NCBI GenBank assembly: GCA_023430065.1
Contig: JAEZCG010000193.1
Span: forward strand, 1 to 11,069
Reading direction: 5' to 3'
Source of the DNA: Pseudomonadota bacterium
GTDB taxonomy: Bacteria > Pseudomonadota > Gammaproteobacteria > Burkholderiales > SHXO01
Length of the DNA stretch: 11,069 nucleotides
Numbering within the stretch: the first letter of the stretch is position 1; the number at the start of each line of letters is the position of its first letter. Below, one piece after another: positions 1-7,899 of this stretch. Position numbers and translations under genes: made by a program. Under the pieces are notes generated by a model. It was not told the origin of the DNA. It made no database searches and worked only from the letters and a program-made list of their open reading frames with translations.

Positions 1-102
1 GCGCCGCAGCGCGGCCGGGATGTCGTCGCAGGCGGCGCCGGCTGGCGCGAGCGCCGCGCTGGTGCGCCCGGAACGGGAGCGCTCGAAGATCAGCGTGCTC
101 AT
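1..102 (-). CDS. gcvPB: Glycine dehydrogenase (decarboxylating) subunit 2, N-terminal fragment (cut by window edge)
   Basis: Only the first 34 codons are in the window; the rest lies beyond position 1. The product begins [13 protein letters not shown], which resembles the usual start of the GcvPB subunit (LIFE.SRPGR type). The ATG at 102-100 overlaps the TGA of gcvPA (101-99) as ATGA, the classic sign of translational coupling, and no separate Shine-Dalgarno is visible. In the family, GcvPB carries the lysine that binds pyridoxal phosphate and works with GcvPA as the heterotetrameric P-protein, which decarboxylates glycine and passes the aminomethyl group to lipoyl-GcvH. The catalytic part is not visible here, so the call rests on the short N-terminus plus its position directly after gcvPA. 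Confidence 0.85.
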   Translation of the reverse strand, partial: MSTLIFERSRSGRTSAALAPAGAACDDIPAALRR

Positions 103-1493
103 ACGCCGGGGCCCGTGCGCAGCGTGCCTTGCCGACCACGCACGCGATCCAGCGCGGCGGCCATCGCGCGTGCGTACGCGACGAGGTCCGCTTCCGTCTT
201 GGTCTCGGTCACACAGATCAGGAGCGCGTTGCGCAGTTCGCCGGGCCAGGACGAGAGGTCGAGGCCGCCCAGAATGCGGAACTCGCGCATCGCCTCGAGG
301 ACCGGTTGGACCGGTGCGCCGAGATCGAGCACCGCTTCGTGGAAACACGGGGCCGCGAAGTGCGCGGACACGCCGAGCGGACGCAGCAGTTCGACCAGAC
401 GCAGCAACCCGGCATGGCAGGACTGCGCCACGCGCTGCAATCCGGTCGGCCCGAGCAACGCCATGTGCACCGTGGCCGCGGCCACCGCGAGTCCCTGGTT
501 GGTGCAGATGTTGGAGGTCGCCTTGGAGCGGCGGATGTGCTGCTCGCGTGCCTGCAGCGTGAGCGTGAAGCCGCGTGCGCCGGTCGCGTCCACCGTCTGC
601 CCGGCGATGCGGCCCGGCATCTGGCGGATGTGCGCCGCCTTGCACGTCATGAAGCCGAAGTACGGGCCGCCGCCGGACAGCGGCACACCCAGGGGCTGTC
701 CCTCGCCCACCGCGATGTCCGCGCCGCGCCCACCCCAGCGTCCAGGCGGCGCCAGCATCGCGAGCGACACCGGATTGACCGTGGCAATGACCAACATGCC
801 GTGCGCGTGCGCCCAGTCGGTGAGCGCGTGCACGTCCTCCAGGACGCCTAGCGCATTGGGCTGGGGGATGACCAGCGCGGCCGCCTGCCGGTCGGCGAGC
901 GCCTCGAGGCTCGCGACGGTCAGCGTACCCCGCTCCGCGGACCAGGGCAGTGTCTCGATCTCGACCCCCTGGCTCGATACGATCGTGCGCACCGTCGCCG
1001 CGTAGTGCGGATGCAGGCTGGCCGGCAGCAGCACGCGGCGCGACGACTTGTGCAGGCGTACCGCCATCAGCACCGCTTCCGCCAGCGCCGAGGCCCCGTC
1101 GTACAAGCTGGCGTTGGCCGCATCCAGGCCGGTGAGTCCGGCGATCATCGACTGGTACTCGTAGAGCAGCTGCAGCGTGCCCTGGCTGGCCTCGGCCTGG
1201 TAGGGCGTGTAGGCGGAATAGAACTCGCCGCGCGTGACGATCTGCCATACGGCAGCCGGGATGTAGTGTTCGTAGGCGCCCGCTCCGATGAAGCTGGACC
1301 AGCGCCCATCCTGTGCCGCACGCTCCTCCATGAGGTGCGCGATGCCCATCTCGCCCAGTGCCGCGGGGACGCGCGCGAGCTCGGCATCCCGGAGCGTGTC
1401 GGGAATCTCGTCGAACAGCGCGTCGATGCTGCCCACGCCGATGGCGTCGAGCATGCCGCGGATGTCCTCGGGCGTGTGGGGAATGAACGGCAT
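99..1493 (-). CDS. gcvPA: Glycine dehydrogenase (decarboxylating) subunit 1
   Basis: This 464-residue protein is the N-terminal half of the split glycine cleavage P-protein. It starts [15 protein letters not shown], continues with the family hallmarks [15 protein letters not shown] (about 68-82), [14 protein letters not shown] (95-108) and [12 protein letters not shown] (258-269), and has [18 protein letters not shown] at 316-333. Length fits the family (about 440-470). With GcvPB it forms the PLP enzyme that decarboxylates glycine in the cytoplasm; the PLP lysine itself sits in GcvPB. The gene follows gcvH after 22 bases and overlaps gcvPB by 4 bases. No good ribosome binding site precedes the ATG, so coupling to gcvH translation is likely. 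Split P-proteins are common in Gram-positives and archaea and occur in only part of the Proteobacteria, so it is a mild taxonomic clue. Confidence 0.96.
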   Translation of the reverse strand: MPFIPHTPEDIRGMLDAIGVGSIDALFDEIPDTLRDAELARVPAALGEMGIAHLMEERAAQDGRWSSFIGAGAYEHYIPAAVWQIVTRGEFYSAYTPYQAEASQGTLQLLYEYQSMIAGLTGLDAANASLYDGASALAEAVLMAVRLHKSSRRVLLPASLHPHYAATVRTIVSSQGVEIETLPWSAERGTLTVASLEALADRQAAALVIPQPNALGVLEDVHALTDWAHAHGMLVIATVNPVSLAMLAPPGRWGGRGADIAVGEGQPLGVPLSGGGPYFGFMTCKAAHIRQMPGRIAGQTVDATGARGFTLTLQAREQHIRRSKATSNICTNQGLAVAAATVHMALLGPTGLQRVAQSCHAGLLRLVELLRPLGVSAHFAAPCFHEAVLDLGAPVQPVLEAMREFRILGGLDLSSWPGELRNALLICVTETKTEADLVAYARAMAAALDRVRGRQGTLRTGPGV

Positions 1494-1515
1494 GGGCGGC
1501 GACTGACGGCTCGGT

Positions 1516-1905
1516 TCAGTCCTGCTCCGCGTTCACCACGCTGGCGTAGGCAGTCGCATCCAGGAGCGCGTCCAATTCGCCCGGATCCGCCGGCCGCAGG
1601 CGGAATATCCAGGCGGCATAGGCATCCTGGTTGATCTTTTCGGGGCTTCCGCCCAGTTCGTCGTTGACGGCGATCACTTCACCCGACACGGGCGCGTAGA
1701 TGTCCGAGGCGGCCTTGACCGATTCCACCACTGCGCATTCCTGGCCCTGCGCGAAGCGCCGGCCGACCTCGGGCGACTCGACGAAGACGAGGTCGCCGAG
1801 CTGCTCCTGCGCATGGTCGGTGATGCCCACGGTCACGGTGCCATCGGCGTCCAGGCGCGCCCACTCGTGCGTACGGGCATACCGGAGATCCTGCGGAACT
1901 TTCAT
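1516..1905 (-). CDS. gcvH: Glycine cleavage system H protein (lipoyl carrier)
   Basis: The 129-residue protein has the complete H-protein fold signature: an N-terminal [13 protein letters not shown] stretch, [16 protein letters not shown] at about 28-43, and the lipoylation site [17 protein letters not shown], in which Lys64 is the expected lipoyl-bearing residue. The C-terminal region with [13 protein letters not shown] also matches. GcvH shuttles the methylamine group from the P-protein to GcvT and is then reoxidised by dihydrolipoamide dehydrogenase, which is not in this window. The start is well supported by GGAGGAG ending 3 bases before the ATG (1915-1909). The gene sits 54 bases after gcvT and 22 bases before gcvPA. 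Length is normal for the family. Confidence 0.97.
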   Translation of the reverse strand: MKVPQDLRYARTHEWARLDADGTVTVGITDHAQEQLGDLVFVESPEVGRRFAQGQECAVVESVKAASDIYAPVSGEVIAVNDELGGSPEKINQDAYAAWIFRLRPADPGELDALLDATAYASVVNAEQD

Positions 1906-1934
1906 GCGCTCCTCCGCGATGGCGAGGTGGGGAA

Positions 1935-1949
1935 CGGCGCGTCGCGCCG
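1935..1949. repeat. GC-rich perfect inverted repeat between gcvT and gcvH
   Basis: The 15 bases read cggcgcgtcgcgccg, with 7-base arms around a single central base, so the RNA would fold as a 6 bp stem with a 3-base loop. It lies 10 bases after the gcvT stop and about 30 bases before the gcvH start, in a 54-base gap. On the coding strand it is followed by GTTCCCC and no T-run, so it is not a standard Rho-independent terminator. It may be an mRNA processing or stability element; this is inference. Confidence 0.5.
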
Positions 1950-1959
1950 CACGTCACGT

Positions 1960-3060
<1,101 letters not shown>

Positions 3061-3064
3061 GGAC

Positions 3065-4360
3065 CTATCCGAAGAAGAGGTAGAGACGGTAACCCGCCGC
3101 GCGCAGGTCACCCGTATTGAGGTAGAGCCGAACCGATACCTCTTCGTTCCCGGCGATTCCGCCCTGGGAGCGCCTGCCCTCCTCCAGATATTCCGCGGGC
3201 TGCAGCACGCGTCGTCCCACGACCCGGTTGGCGGTGTCGATGAGGGTCAGTTCGATCGCAGGCAGCTGCTGCGTCACGGCCGCGCGATTGCGGATCTGCG
3301 CAGTGAGCAGCACCTCCTGCGGGCGTGCCACGTCGAGCAGTTGCAGGTCCGAGCCCTCGATGAACAGCTGGTCGGGCAGCTGAGGCAGGGCGACTTCGCA
3401 GCCGACCAGGCCGCACGCACCCTCCAGTGCCGGGCGCAGGCCGGGCAGCGCGATCGCGACCGGCGAGGCGAACCACCACAGCCCCTGCAGCGCGAGGACG
3501 AGCGCCAGCGCGGCAATGGCGACGGCCCAGCGTCGCGGCCGGCGCGGTGGCAGCGCACCCTCCTCGAGCAATGCGTCGGGAACCGTCAGGGCACGCTGCG
3601 ACGGCTTCTGCACCGGCATGGGAGGCGGCGCGGCAAGGACGATTTCCTCCGCCTCGCCCTCGTATTCCTCGTGCGCATACGACGCGTCGCGTCCGCCTTC
3701 CATCGCCGTCCGGGCGGTTTCAGGCTCGCCGCGCTCGTCCTCGCCCGCCTCGAGGGCAGCTTCCTCGCGCGCTGACGACGTGGTCGAAGCACCCGCGCGG
3801 CCTGCCGGCTCCGGTGCGTCCGAGACCGCGTCCACCCAGGGCTGGTCGGCATGCGGGCCGGTTCCGGGCTCGGCTACCTCCAGGCTGAGCTGCGCCACGG
3901 CCTGCATTACGCGCAGGGAGTCGGCGAACTGGTCGATGGAGGACGGCGCGCGGGACCGGTCCGAGAGCTCGTCGTCCTCCGGCTCCTGCGCATCCTCGTG
4001 CGCGCCTGGCGCCTGTGCCGCCTCCCCGTCCAGTTGCGCGTGCCCACCCCCGTAGCGAATCACGTAGGCGGCGACCTGGTCCTCGGCCGACGCGCGGGCA
4101 TCCGGGGGCGCGAGAGACGGCGATGCAACTGTTACAGCCGCCCCGCGGGGGGCTGCCATCGCCGCCGACGGATCCGATGTCGGCACGTTGTGGGCAGCTG
4201 CCGGACGCGTATCGTGGCTGCCGGGGATCGACGCGGCGAGCGAGGCGAACGCGTCGAACTGGGCTTGGCAGCGCCCGCACTTCACCTGCCCGCTCGAGGC
4301 CTGCAGCTGCTGCGGCGTAACGCGGTAGACGGTGGCGCAGTGGGGACAGCGCGTGTACAT
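3065..4360 (-). CDS. Zinc-ribbon and DUF3426 domain membrane protein
   Basis: The 431-residue protein has a clear three-part layout. Residues 1-35 form an MJ0042-type zinc ribbon with CPHC (Cys5, Cys8) and CGRC (Cys28, Cys31). Residues about 40-275 are a low-complexity linker rich in Ala, Glu, Asp and Pro, strongly acidic at 110-135 and 195-240. One membrane helix (about 278-298, after a PPRRPRR basic cluster) is followed by a DUF3426 domain (about 300-431) containing Cys316 and Cys321 and an IELTLID...P.EYL segment typical of the family. The basic cluster predicts a cytoplasmic N-terminus and periplasmic C-terminus. The ATG at 4360 is chosen because the zinc ribbon starts there; open frame upstream to 4528 overlaps prmA and is unrelated. 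No clear Shine-Dalgarno is seen. The gene follows prmA by 31 bases, a placement seen in other betaproteobacteria. Function unknown. Confidence 0.9.
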   Translation of the reverse strand: MYTRCPHCATVYRVTPQQLQASSGQVKCGRCQAQFDAFASLAASIPGSHDTRPAAAHNVPTSDPSAAMAAPRGAAVTVASPSLAPPDARASAEDQVAAYVIRYGGGHAQLDGEAAQAPGAHEDAQEPEDDELSDRSRAPSSIDQFADSLRVMQAVAQLSLEVAEPGTGPHADQPWVDAVSDAPEPAGRAGASTTSSAREEAALEAGEDERGEPETARTAMEGGRDASYAHEEYEGEAEEIVLAAPPPMPVQKPSQRALTVPDALLEEGALPPRRPRRWAVAIAALALVLALQGLWWFASPVAIALPGLRPALEGACGLVGCEVALPQLPDQLFIEGSDLQLLDVARPQEVLLTAQIRNRAAVTQQLPAIELTLIDTANRVVGRRVLQPAEYLEEGRRSQGGIAGNEEVSVRLYLNTGDLRAAGYRLYLFFG

Positions 4361-4391
4361 GGTGCGGTGGGCTCGGAGTCCTGGCGCGAGT

Positions 4392-5279
4392 CTAACGCCT
4401 GCGGCGGCCCGACAGACAGGTCCAGCCGTCGCATTCGGACGCGGCCTCCAGAGCGACCCACGGTCGATAGGCCTGCGCGACGTCCGGTGCCTGTGCCTGG
4501 AGGATGCCGGCCAGCACGAGCCAGCCATCGGGACGCGTCATCGACGACAGCAGGGGAGCCAACACCTTGAGGGGATTGGACAGGATGTTGGCCATGACCA
4601 CGTCGTAGGGACCGCAATCGACGCTGTCGGGATCGGCCACCTCGAGGGTCACGCCATTGAGTGCGGCGTTGTCGCGCGTCGCCGCCAGCGCCGCAGGGTC
4701 GATGTCCACCGCCACCACCCGGCCGGCGCCCAGCCGCTTCGCCGCGATCCCCAGCACGCCGCTGCCGCAACCGTAATCGATCAGACTCGCGCCGGGCGCC
4801 AGGTTCGACTCCAGCCAGCGCAAGCATTGCGCCGTCGTCGGGTGGCTGCCGGTGCCGAAGGCCAGGCCCGGATCCAGGCGCAGGTTGAGGGCGTGCGGAT
4901 CGGGCGGCTGCGACCACGACGGCACGATCCACAGGCGCTCGCTGATGCGGATGGGACCGAACTGCTGCTGCGTGGCACGCACCCAGTCCTGATCGTCCAC
5001 CGTCTCCAGCGCGATGGCCGGCACGGACAGGCCGAGCCGGCTGCATGCTGCGGCAACAATGCCCGCTGCGTCGGCACCTGCGGGAAACAGTGCGCGCAGC
5101 TGCTGCCGCGGCCAGTTGCCGAGGTCCGCGCCGGGCTCACCGAACAGCGGCTGCTCGGCCGCCGTCCCGGCCTGCGCGTCGGCGAGGTCCACCGACACCG
5201 CGCCGCCCTCGAGCAGCGCGTCGGCAACCAGTTCGGGATCGGGCACCGCAAGTTCGAAGCGCACCTGCAGCCAGGACAT
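4392..5279 (-). CDS. prmA: Ribosomal protein L11 methyltransferase
   Basis: PrmA uses S-adenosylmethionine to trimethylate ribosomal protein L11 in the cytoplasm. The 295-residue protein has the usual N-terminal L11-recognition domain (about 1-95, starting MSWLQVRFELA), a linker with DDQDWVRATQQQFGPI (95-110), and the methyltransferase domain. Key motifs are LDPGLAFGTGSHPTT (135-149), the SAM-binding DYGCGSGVLGIAA (168-180), VAVDIDPAA (189-197) and NILSNPL (231-237), which replaces the NPPY type motif as normal for PrmA. Length matches the family (about 293 in E. coli). The ATG is supported by GGAGG four bases upstream (5288-5284). It lies 33 bases after accC, as in many proteobacteria. Confidence 0.97.
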   Translation of the reverse strand: MSWLQVRFELAVPDPELVADALLEGGAVSVDLADAQAGTAAEQPLFGEPGADLGNWPRQQLRALFPAGADAAGIVAAACSRLGLSVPAIALETVDDQDWVRATQQQFGPIRISERLWIVPSWSQPPDPHALNLRLDPGLAFGTGSHPTTAQCLRWLESNLAPGASLIDYGCGSGVLGIAAKRLGAGRVVAVDIDPAALAATRDNAALNGVTLEVADPDSVDCGPYDVVMANILSNPLKVLAPLLSSMTRPDGWLVLAGILQAQAPDVAQAYRPWVALEAASECDGWTCLSGRRRR

Positions 5280-5312
5280 GCGTCCTCCGTGTCGAGCGAC
5301 CGAGGCCGGGGA

Positions 5313-6668
5313 TCAGTCCGGCCGGTTCTGCTTGGCCAGCTTCTCCTCCAGGTAATGGATGCTGGTGCCGCCGCGCACGAAGGCCGAATCGAGCATCAGT
5401 TCCTGGTGCAGCGGCAGATTGGTCTGGATGCCTTCGATCACCATCTCGGACAGCGCGATGCGCATCTTGGCGATCGCCTTCTCGCGCGTGTCGCCCCAGG
5501 AGATCACCTTGGCGATCAGCGAATCGTAGTTCGGCGGCACCATGTAGTTGGCGTACACGTGCGAATCGACGCGGATGCCGGGTCCGCCGGGCGCGTGGAA
5601 GGCCGAGATGCGCCCCGGCGAGGGCGTGAACTTGTACGGGTGCTCGGCATTGATGCGGCACTCCACGGAGTGGCCGCGGAACTGGATGTCGCGCTGGCGG
5701 AACGGCAGCTTCTGGCCCGCCGCCACCATGATCTGCGCCTGCACGATGTCGATGCCGGTGATCATCTCGGTCACCGGGTGCTCGACCTGCACGCGCGTGT
5801 TCATCTCGATGAAATAGAACTCTTCCTTCTCGAACAGGAATTCGAACGTTCCCGCGCCGCGGTAACCGATCTTGCGGCAGGCATCCGCACAGCGCTCGCC
5901 GATGCGCGACTTGAGGCGCGGTGAGATCAGCGGCGCGGGCGCCTCCTCGACGATCTTCTGGTGGCGGCGCTGCATCGAGCAATCGCGATCACCCAGGTAC
6001 ACGGCATTACGGTGGGAGTCTGCCAGCACCTGGATCTCCACGTGCCGCGGATTCTCCAGGAACTTCTCCAGGTACACGGTGGGATTGCCGAAGGCGCTCT
6101 GCGCCTCGCTGCGCGTCATGGTGACCGCATTGAGCAGTGCGGCCTCGGTGTGCACCACCCGCATACCGCGCCCGCCACCGCCGCCGGCGGCCTTGATGAT
6201 CACCGGGTAACCCACCGCGCGCGCGATCTTCACGACATCCTCGGGCGATTCCGGCAGGGGGCCGTCGGACCCCGGCACCACGGGCACGCCGGCCTTGATC
6301 ATCGCGTGCTTCGCGCTGACCTTGTCGCCCATGAGGCGAATGGTCTCCGGGCGCGGACCGACGAACACGAAACCGCTCTTCTCCACGCGCTCGGCGAAAT
6401 CGGCGTTCTCGGACAGGAAGCCGTAGCCGGGATGGATGGCCTCCGCGTCCGTCACCTCCGCGGCGCTGATGATGGCGGGGATGTTGAGATAGCTCTGGCC
6501 GGAAGGCGCCGGACCGATGCATACCGATTCGTCCGCCAGACGGACGTACTTGGCGTCCGAATCCGCTTCGGAGTGCACTGCGACCGTCTTGATTCCCAGT
6601 TCCCGGCACGCCCGCTGGATCCGCAGCGCGATCTCGCCGCGGTTGGCGATCAAAATCTTCTCGAACAC
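5313..6668 (-). CDS. accC: Biotin carboxylase subunit of acetyl-CoA carboxylase
   Basis: AccC carboxylates the biotin carried by AccB using ATP and bicarbonate, the first half-reaction of fatty-acid synthesis. The 451-residue protein keeps E. coli AccC numbering closely: Lys116 and Lys159 for ATP, the glycine-rich GGGGGRGM (162-169), His209, Cys230, Lys238, metal ligands Glu276 and Glu288, Asn290, Arg292, Glu296 and Arg338 are all present. The N-terminus [17 protein letters not shown] is typical. The start codon is GTG (6668-6666), fixed by homology; the nearest ribosome site AGGAG lies an unusual 12 bases upstream, and an ATG between them opens a different frame (described separately). The gene follows accB after 84 bases and precedes prmA by 33 bases. 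Confidence 0.97.
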   Translation of the reverse strand: MFEKILIANRGEIALRIQRACRELGIKTVAVHSEADSDAKYVRLADESVCIGPAPSGQSYLNIPAIISAAEVTDAEAIHPGYGFLSENADFAERVEKSGFVFVGPRPETIRLMGDKVSAKHAMIKAGVPVVPGSDGPLPESPEDVVKIARAVGYPVIIKAAGGGGGRGMRVVHTEAALLNAVTMTRSEAQSAFGNPTVYLEKFLENPRHVEIQVLADSHRNAVYLGDRDCSMQRRHQKIVEEAPAPLISPRLKSRIGERCADACRKIGYRGAGTFEFLFEKEEFYFIEMNTRVQVEHPVTEMITGIDIVQAQIMVAAGQKLPFRQRDIQFRGHSVECRINAEHPYKFTPSPGRISAFHAPGGPGIRVDSHVYANYMVPPNYDSLIAKVISWGDTREKAIAKMRIALSEMVIEGIQTNLPLHQELMLDSAFVRGGTSIHYLEEKLAKQNRPD

Positions 6669-6679
6669 TTGAGGATCAT
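6650..6679 (-). other. Candidate 9-codon overlapping leader frame at the accC start
   Basis: An ATG at 6679-6677 lies directly after AGGAG (6685-6681) and opens MILKCSRRF before a TGA at 6652-6650, crossing the GTG start of accC in another frame. The spacing from AGGAG to this ATG is 1 base, too short for ideal initiation, and to the accC GTG it is 12, which is long. Whether either is favoured, or the small frame is translated at all, cannot be told from sequence. It could be chance. Confidence 0.2.
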
Positions 6680-6692
6680 GCTCCTAGCACTG

Positions 6693-6705
6693 GCGCGCGG
6701 CGCGC
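6693..6705. repeat. GC inverted repeat in the accB-accC gap
   Basis: The sequence gcgcgcggcgcgc has two 6-base self-complementary arms around one base, giving roughly a 5 bp stem with a 3-base loop in RNA. It lies 8 bases upstream of the AGGAG before accC. No T-run follows. In DNA this GC-rich a short repeat of this kind can occur by chance. Confidence 0.3.
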
Positions 6706-6752
6706 TCGCTGGCCATCGACGGCACGCGCGTTCCGTGGGACGGGACGACCGG

Positions 6753-7208
6753 TCAGACGATGAGGAACAGCGGTTCGCCGTACTCGACCGGCTGGCCGTT
6801 CTCGGCGTACACCTGCTTCACCACGCCGCCGTGGTCCGCTTCGATCTCGTTGAGCAATTTCATCGCCTCGATGATGCACAAGGTGTCCCCGGGGCTCACC
6901 GTATCGCCCACCTCGACGAATGTCTTGGCACCGGGTGAGGGCGCCCGATAGAACGTCCCCACCATCGGCGATTTCACCACGTGCCCTTCGATCTTCTCCT
7001 CGACTGGCGCCGCGGCAGCCGGTGCAGCGGGCGCTCCCGCAGCTTGGGCGGGCATGTGCACCAGAGTCTGCTGCGGGGCCGGCATGTAGGAGGCGCCCTG
7101 CCCGATCCGGGCGATGCGCACCTTCTCTTCGCCTTCGGTCACCTCGAGCTCGGCGATCCCCGATTCCTGGACCAGATCGATGAGCTTCTTGAGCTTGCGC
7201 AGATCCAT
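6753..7208 (-). CDS. accB: Biotin carboxyl carrier protein of acetyl-CoA carboxylase
   Basis: AccB carries biotin between the carboxylase AccC and the carboxyltransferase AccAD. The 151-residue protein has the usual N-terminal region ([18 protein letters not shown]), an Ala/Pro-rich flexible linker (about 40-70), and a C-terminal biotinyl domain (about 74-151). The biotinylation motif is [10 protein letters not shown] with Lys117 as the acceptor for biotin ligase; the flanking [22 protein letters not shown] is replaced here by its two parts, [11 protein letters not shown] (80-90) and [10 protein letters not shown] (95-104), both canonical. The ATG lies 3 bases after the aroQ stop and has a perfect AGGAGG (7223-7218) located inside the end of aroQ, so it is probably well translated. 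Length matches the family (156 in E. coli). Confidence 0.97.
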   Translation of the reverse strand: MDLRKLKKLIDLVQESGIAELEVTEGEEKVRIARIGQGASYMPAPQQTLVHMPAQAAGAPAAPAAAAPVEEKIEGHVVKSPMVGTFYRAPSPGAKTFVEVGDTVSPGDTLCIIEAMKLLNEIEADHGGVVKQVYAENGQPVEYGEPLFLIV

Positions 7209-7211
7209 GGA

Positions 7212-7655
7212 TCAGTTCCTCCTGACGGCCTGCAGCGCATAGTCCAGGGCCAATTCGTAGCCCTTTGCACCCAGGCCGCAGATCATTCCCACCGCCACCT
7301 CCGTGAAGTAGGAGTGATGACGGAACGGCTCGCGCGCGAAGACGTTGGACAGGTGCACCTCGATGAAGGGAATCTTCACCGCCAACAGCGCATCGCGCAT
7401 GGCGACGCTGGTGTGGGTATAGGCGCCGGGGTTGATGAGGATGAAGCCCGTCGCATCGCGTCCGGCTTCCTGGATGCGATCGACGAGAAAGCCCTCCGTA
7501 TTGCTCTGGAAGGTGACCAGTTCGACGCCGCTCGCCTGGGCGCGGTTTCGCAGCCGCTCGTCGATCTGTTCCAGGTTATCCGCGCCGTAGATGGACGGCT
7601 CTCGGGTACCGAGGAGATTGAGATTGGGCCCGTGCAGGACGAGAATTCGCCGCAC
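7212..7655 (-). CDS. aroQ: Type II 3-dehydroquinate dehydratase
   Basis: AroQ dehydrates 3-dehydroquinate to 3-dehydroshikimate, the third step of the shikimate pathway, as a cytoplasmic dodecamer. Using the GTG start at 7655, the product is 147 residues, the usual family length, and begins [23 protein letters not shown] (split: [13 protein letters not shown], then TREPSIYG). The active-site Arg18 and Tyr23, Asn75 and His81 in [10 protein letters not shown], His101 in EVHLSN, and Arg112 in EPFRHHSYF are all present. A GGTGGAG (7667-7661) lies 5 bases before the GTG. The alternative ATG at 7691 would add 12 residues ([12 protein letters not shown]) with no homologous counterpart and no ribosome site, so I prefer the GTG. 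The gene leads the aroQ-accB-accC-prmA set. Confidence 0.93.
   Translation of the reverse strand: MRRILVLHGPNLNLLGTREPSIYGADNLEQIDERLRNRAQASGVELVTFQSNTEGFLVDRIQEAGRDATGFILINPGAYTHTSVAMRDALLAVKIPFIEVHLSNVFAREPFRHHSYFTEVAVGMICGLGAKGYELALDYALQAVRRN
7218..7223 (-). promoter_or_regulatory. Strong ribosome binding site of accB inside aroQ
   Basis: A full AGGAGG lies 9 bases before the accB ATG and within the last codons of aroQ. It is the best Shine-Dalgarno match I found in the window and would allow accB to be translated at a higher rate than accC, whose site is poorly spaced. Confidence 0.7.
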
Positions 7656-7660
7656 GCTGG

Positions 7661-7667
7661 CTCCACC
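7661..7667 (-). promoter_or_regulatory. Ribosome binding site supporting the GTG start of aroQ
   Basis: GGTGGAG on the minus strand sits 5 bases before the GTG at 7655. The upstream in-frame ATG at 7691 has no comparable site and instead lies right beside a hairpin, so this site decides the start choice. Confidence 0.55.
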
Positions 7668-7693
7668 CCCCGGTGTTGTTGGGGTTGTCATGA

Positions 7694-7713
7694 CGGCAAG
7701 TTTGCCGCAACTT
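7694..7713. repeat. Two overlapping, mutually exclusive inverted repeats beside the upstream aroQ ATG
   Basis: Repeat A is cggcaa-gt-ttgccg at 7694-7707. Repeat B is aagtt-tgccgc-aactt at 7698-7713. They share bases, so the RNA can form one or the other but not both. A ends 3 bases before the ATG at 7691-7689. Stems are only 5-6 bp, so the effect, if any, would need support from covariation. Confidence 0.35.
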
Positions 7714-7733
7714 CCGGCATTTTGTCCAGCTTA

Positions 7734-7746
7734 TCAACGAAGTTGA
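7734..7746. repeat. Inverted repeat, 5-base arms, aroQ leader
   Basis: tcaac-gaa-gttga, a 5 bp stem with a 3-base loop. Short enough to be chance, but it is the second in a row of repeats in this gap. Confidence 0.3.
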
Positions 7747-7750
7747 CCGG

Positions 7751-7766
7751 TCCGACAGCGGTCGGA
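7751..7766. repeat. Inverted repeat, 6-base arms, aroQ leader
   Basis: tccgac-agcg-gtcgga, a perfect 6 bp stem with a 4-base loop, 4 bases from the previous repeat. It could be an RNA hairpin or a binding site for a dimeric regulator. Confidence 0.4.
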
Positions 7767-7773
7767 AGGTCCC

Positions 7774-7798
7774 ATGGCGGGAGTCGTCCACCCGCCAT
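7774..7798. repeat. Inverted repeat, 8-base arms, aroQ leader
   Basis: atggcggg-(9 bases)-cccgccat, a perfect 8-base match and the longest inverted repeat in the gap. On the minus strand it is followed by GGGACC, not T residues, so it is not a standard terminator for the upstream gene. The spacing would also suit a regulator dimer site. Confidence 0.5.
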
Positions 7799-7801
7799 CG
7801 T

Positions 7802-7825
7802 CCTCGGACAGGACGGATGCCGAGG
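7802..7825. repeat. Inverted repeat, 6-base arms with 12-base spacer, aroQ leader
   Basis: cctcgg-(12 bases)-ccgagg, 3 bases from the preceding repeat. It is the farthest from aroQ in the series. Confidence 0.35.
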
Positions 7826-7899
7826 TAACGGCGCGTGCAGGCGAAACTTGCGCGTGAGATGGTGGCAGTTCGCCGCCAGTTGAACGAAGAACGACGAAC

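Larger units (their letters stand above)
7656..7899 (-). other. Intergenic leader region upstream of aroQ with tiled inverted repeats
   Basis: This 244-base gap (208 bases if the aroQ ATG at 7691 is used) is the largest non-coding stretch in the window and separates the thiol block from the aroQ-acc block. It should hold the aroQ-accBC promoter, but I see no convincing -35/-10 pair: TTGATA (7741-7736 area) is a fair -35 match without a -10 at 15-19 bases, and CAAAAT nearby lacks a -35. It contains five inverted repeats listed separately. No T-run terminator for the upstream tlpA-like gene is visible. Open frames through it (for example the minus-strand frame 7734-8156) look like shadows. Confidence 0.5.

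Noticed and set aside
3061..3111. Upstream extension of gcvT to 3111
   Set aside because: The 17 extra residues overlap the end of the DUF3426 gene and have no GcvT counterpart; GTG at 3060 gives the normal length.
4332..5924. Plus-strand open frame of 530 codons antisense to prmA and accC
   Set aside because: It runs opposite to two clearly conserved genes, has the Arg/His/Ala-rich make-up of a GC-driven shadow frame and no recognisable domain.
5961..6938. Plus-strand open frame of 325 codons antisense to accC/accB
   Set aside because: Opposite to conserved AccC residues; no motif of its own.
7774..7798. Rho-independent terminator after the tlpA-like gene
   Set aside because: The 8 bp hairpin has no following T-run on the minus strand and is about 100 bases from the stop codon; kept only as an inverted repeat.
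6981..7883. Plus-strand open frame of 300 codons crossing accB, aroQ and the leader gap
   Set aside because: It spans two conserved genes in antisense and ends inside the intergenic gap without any domain.
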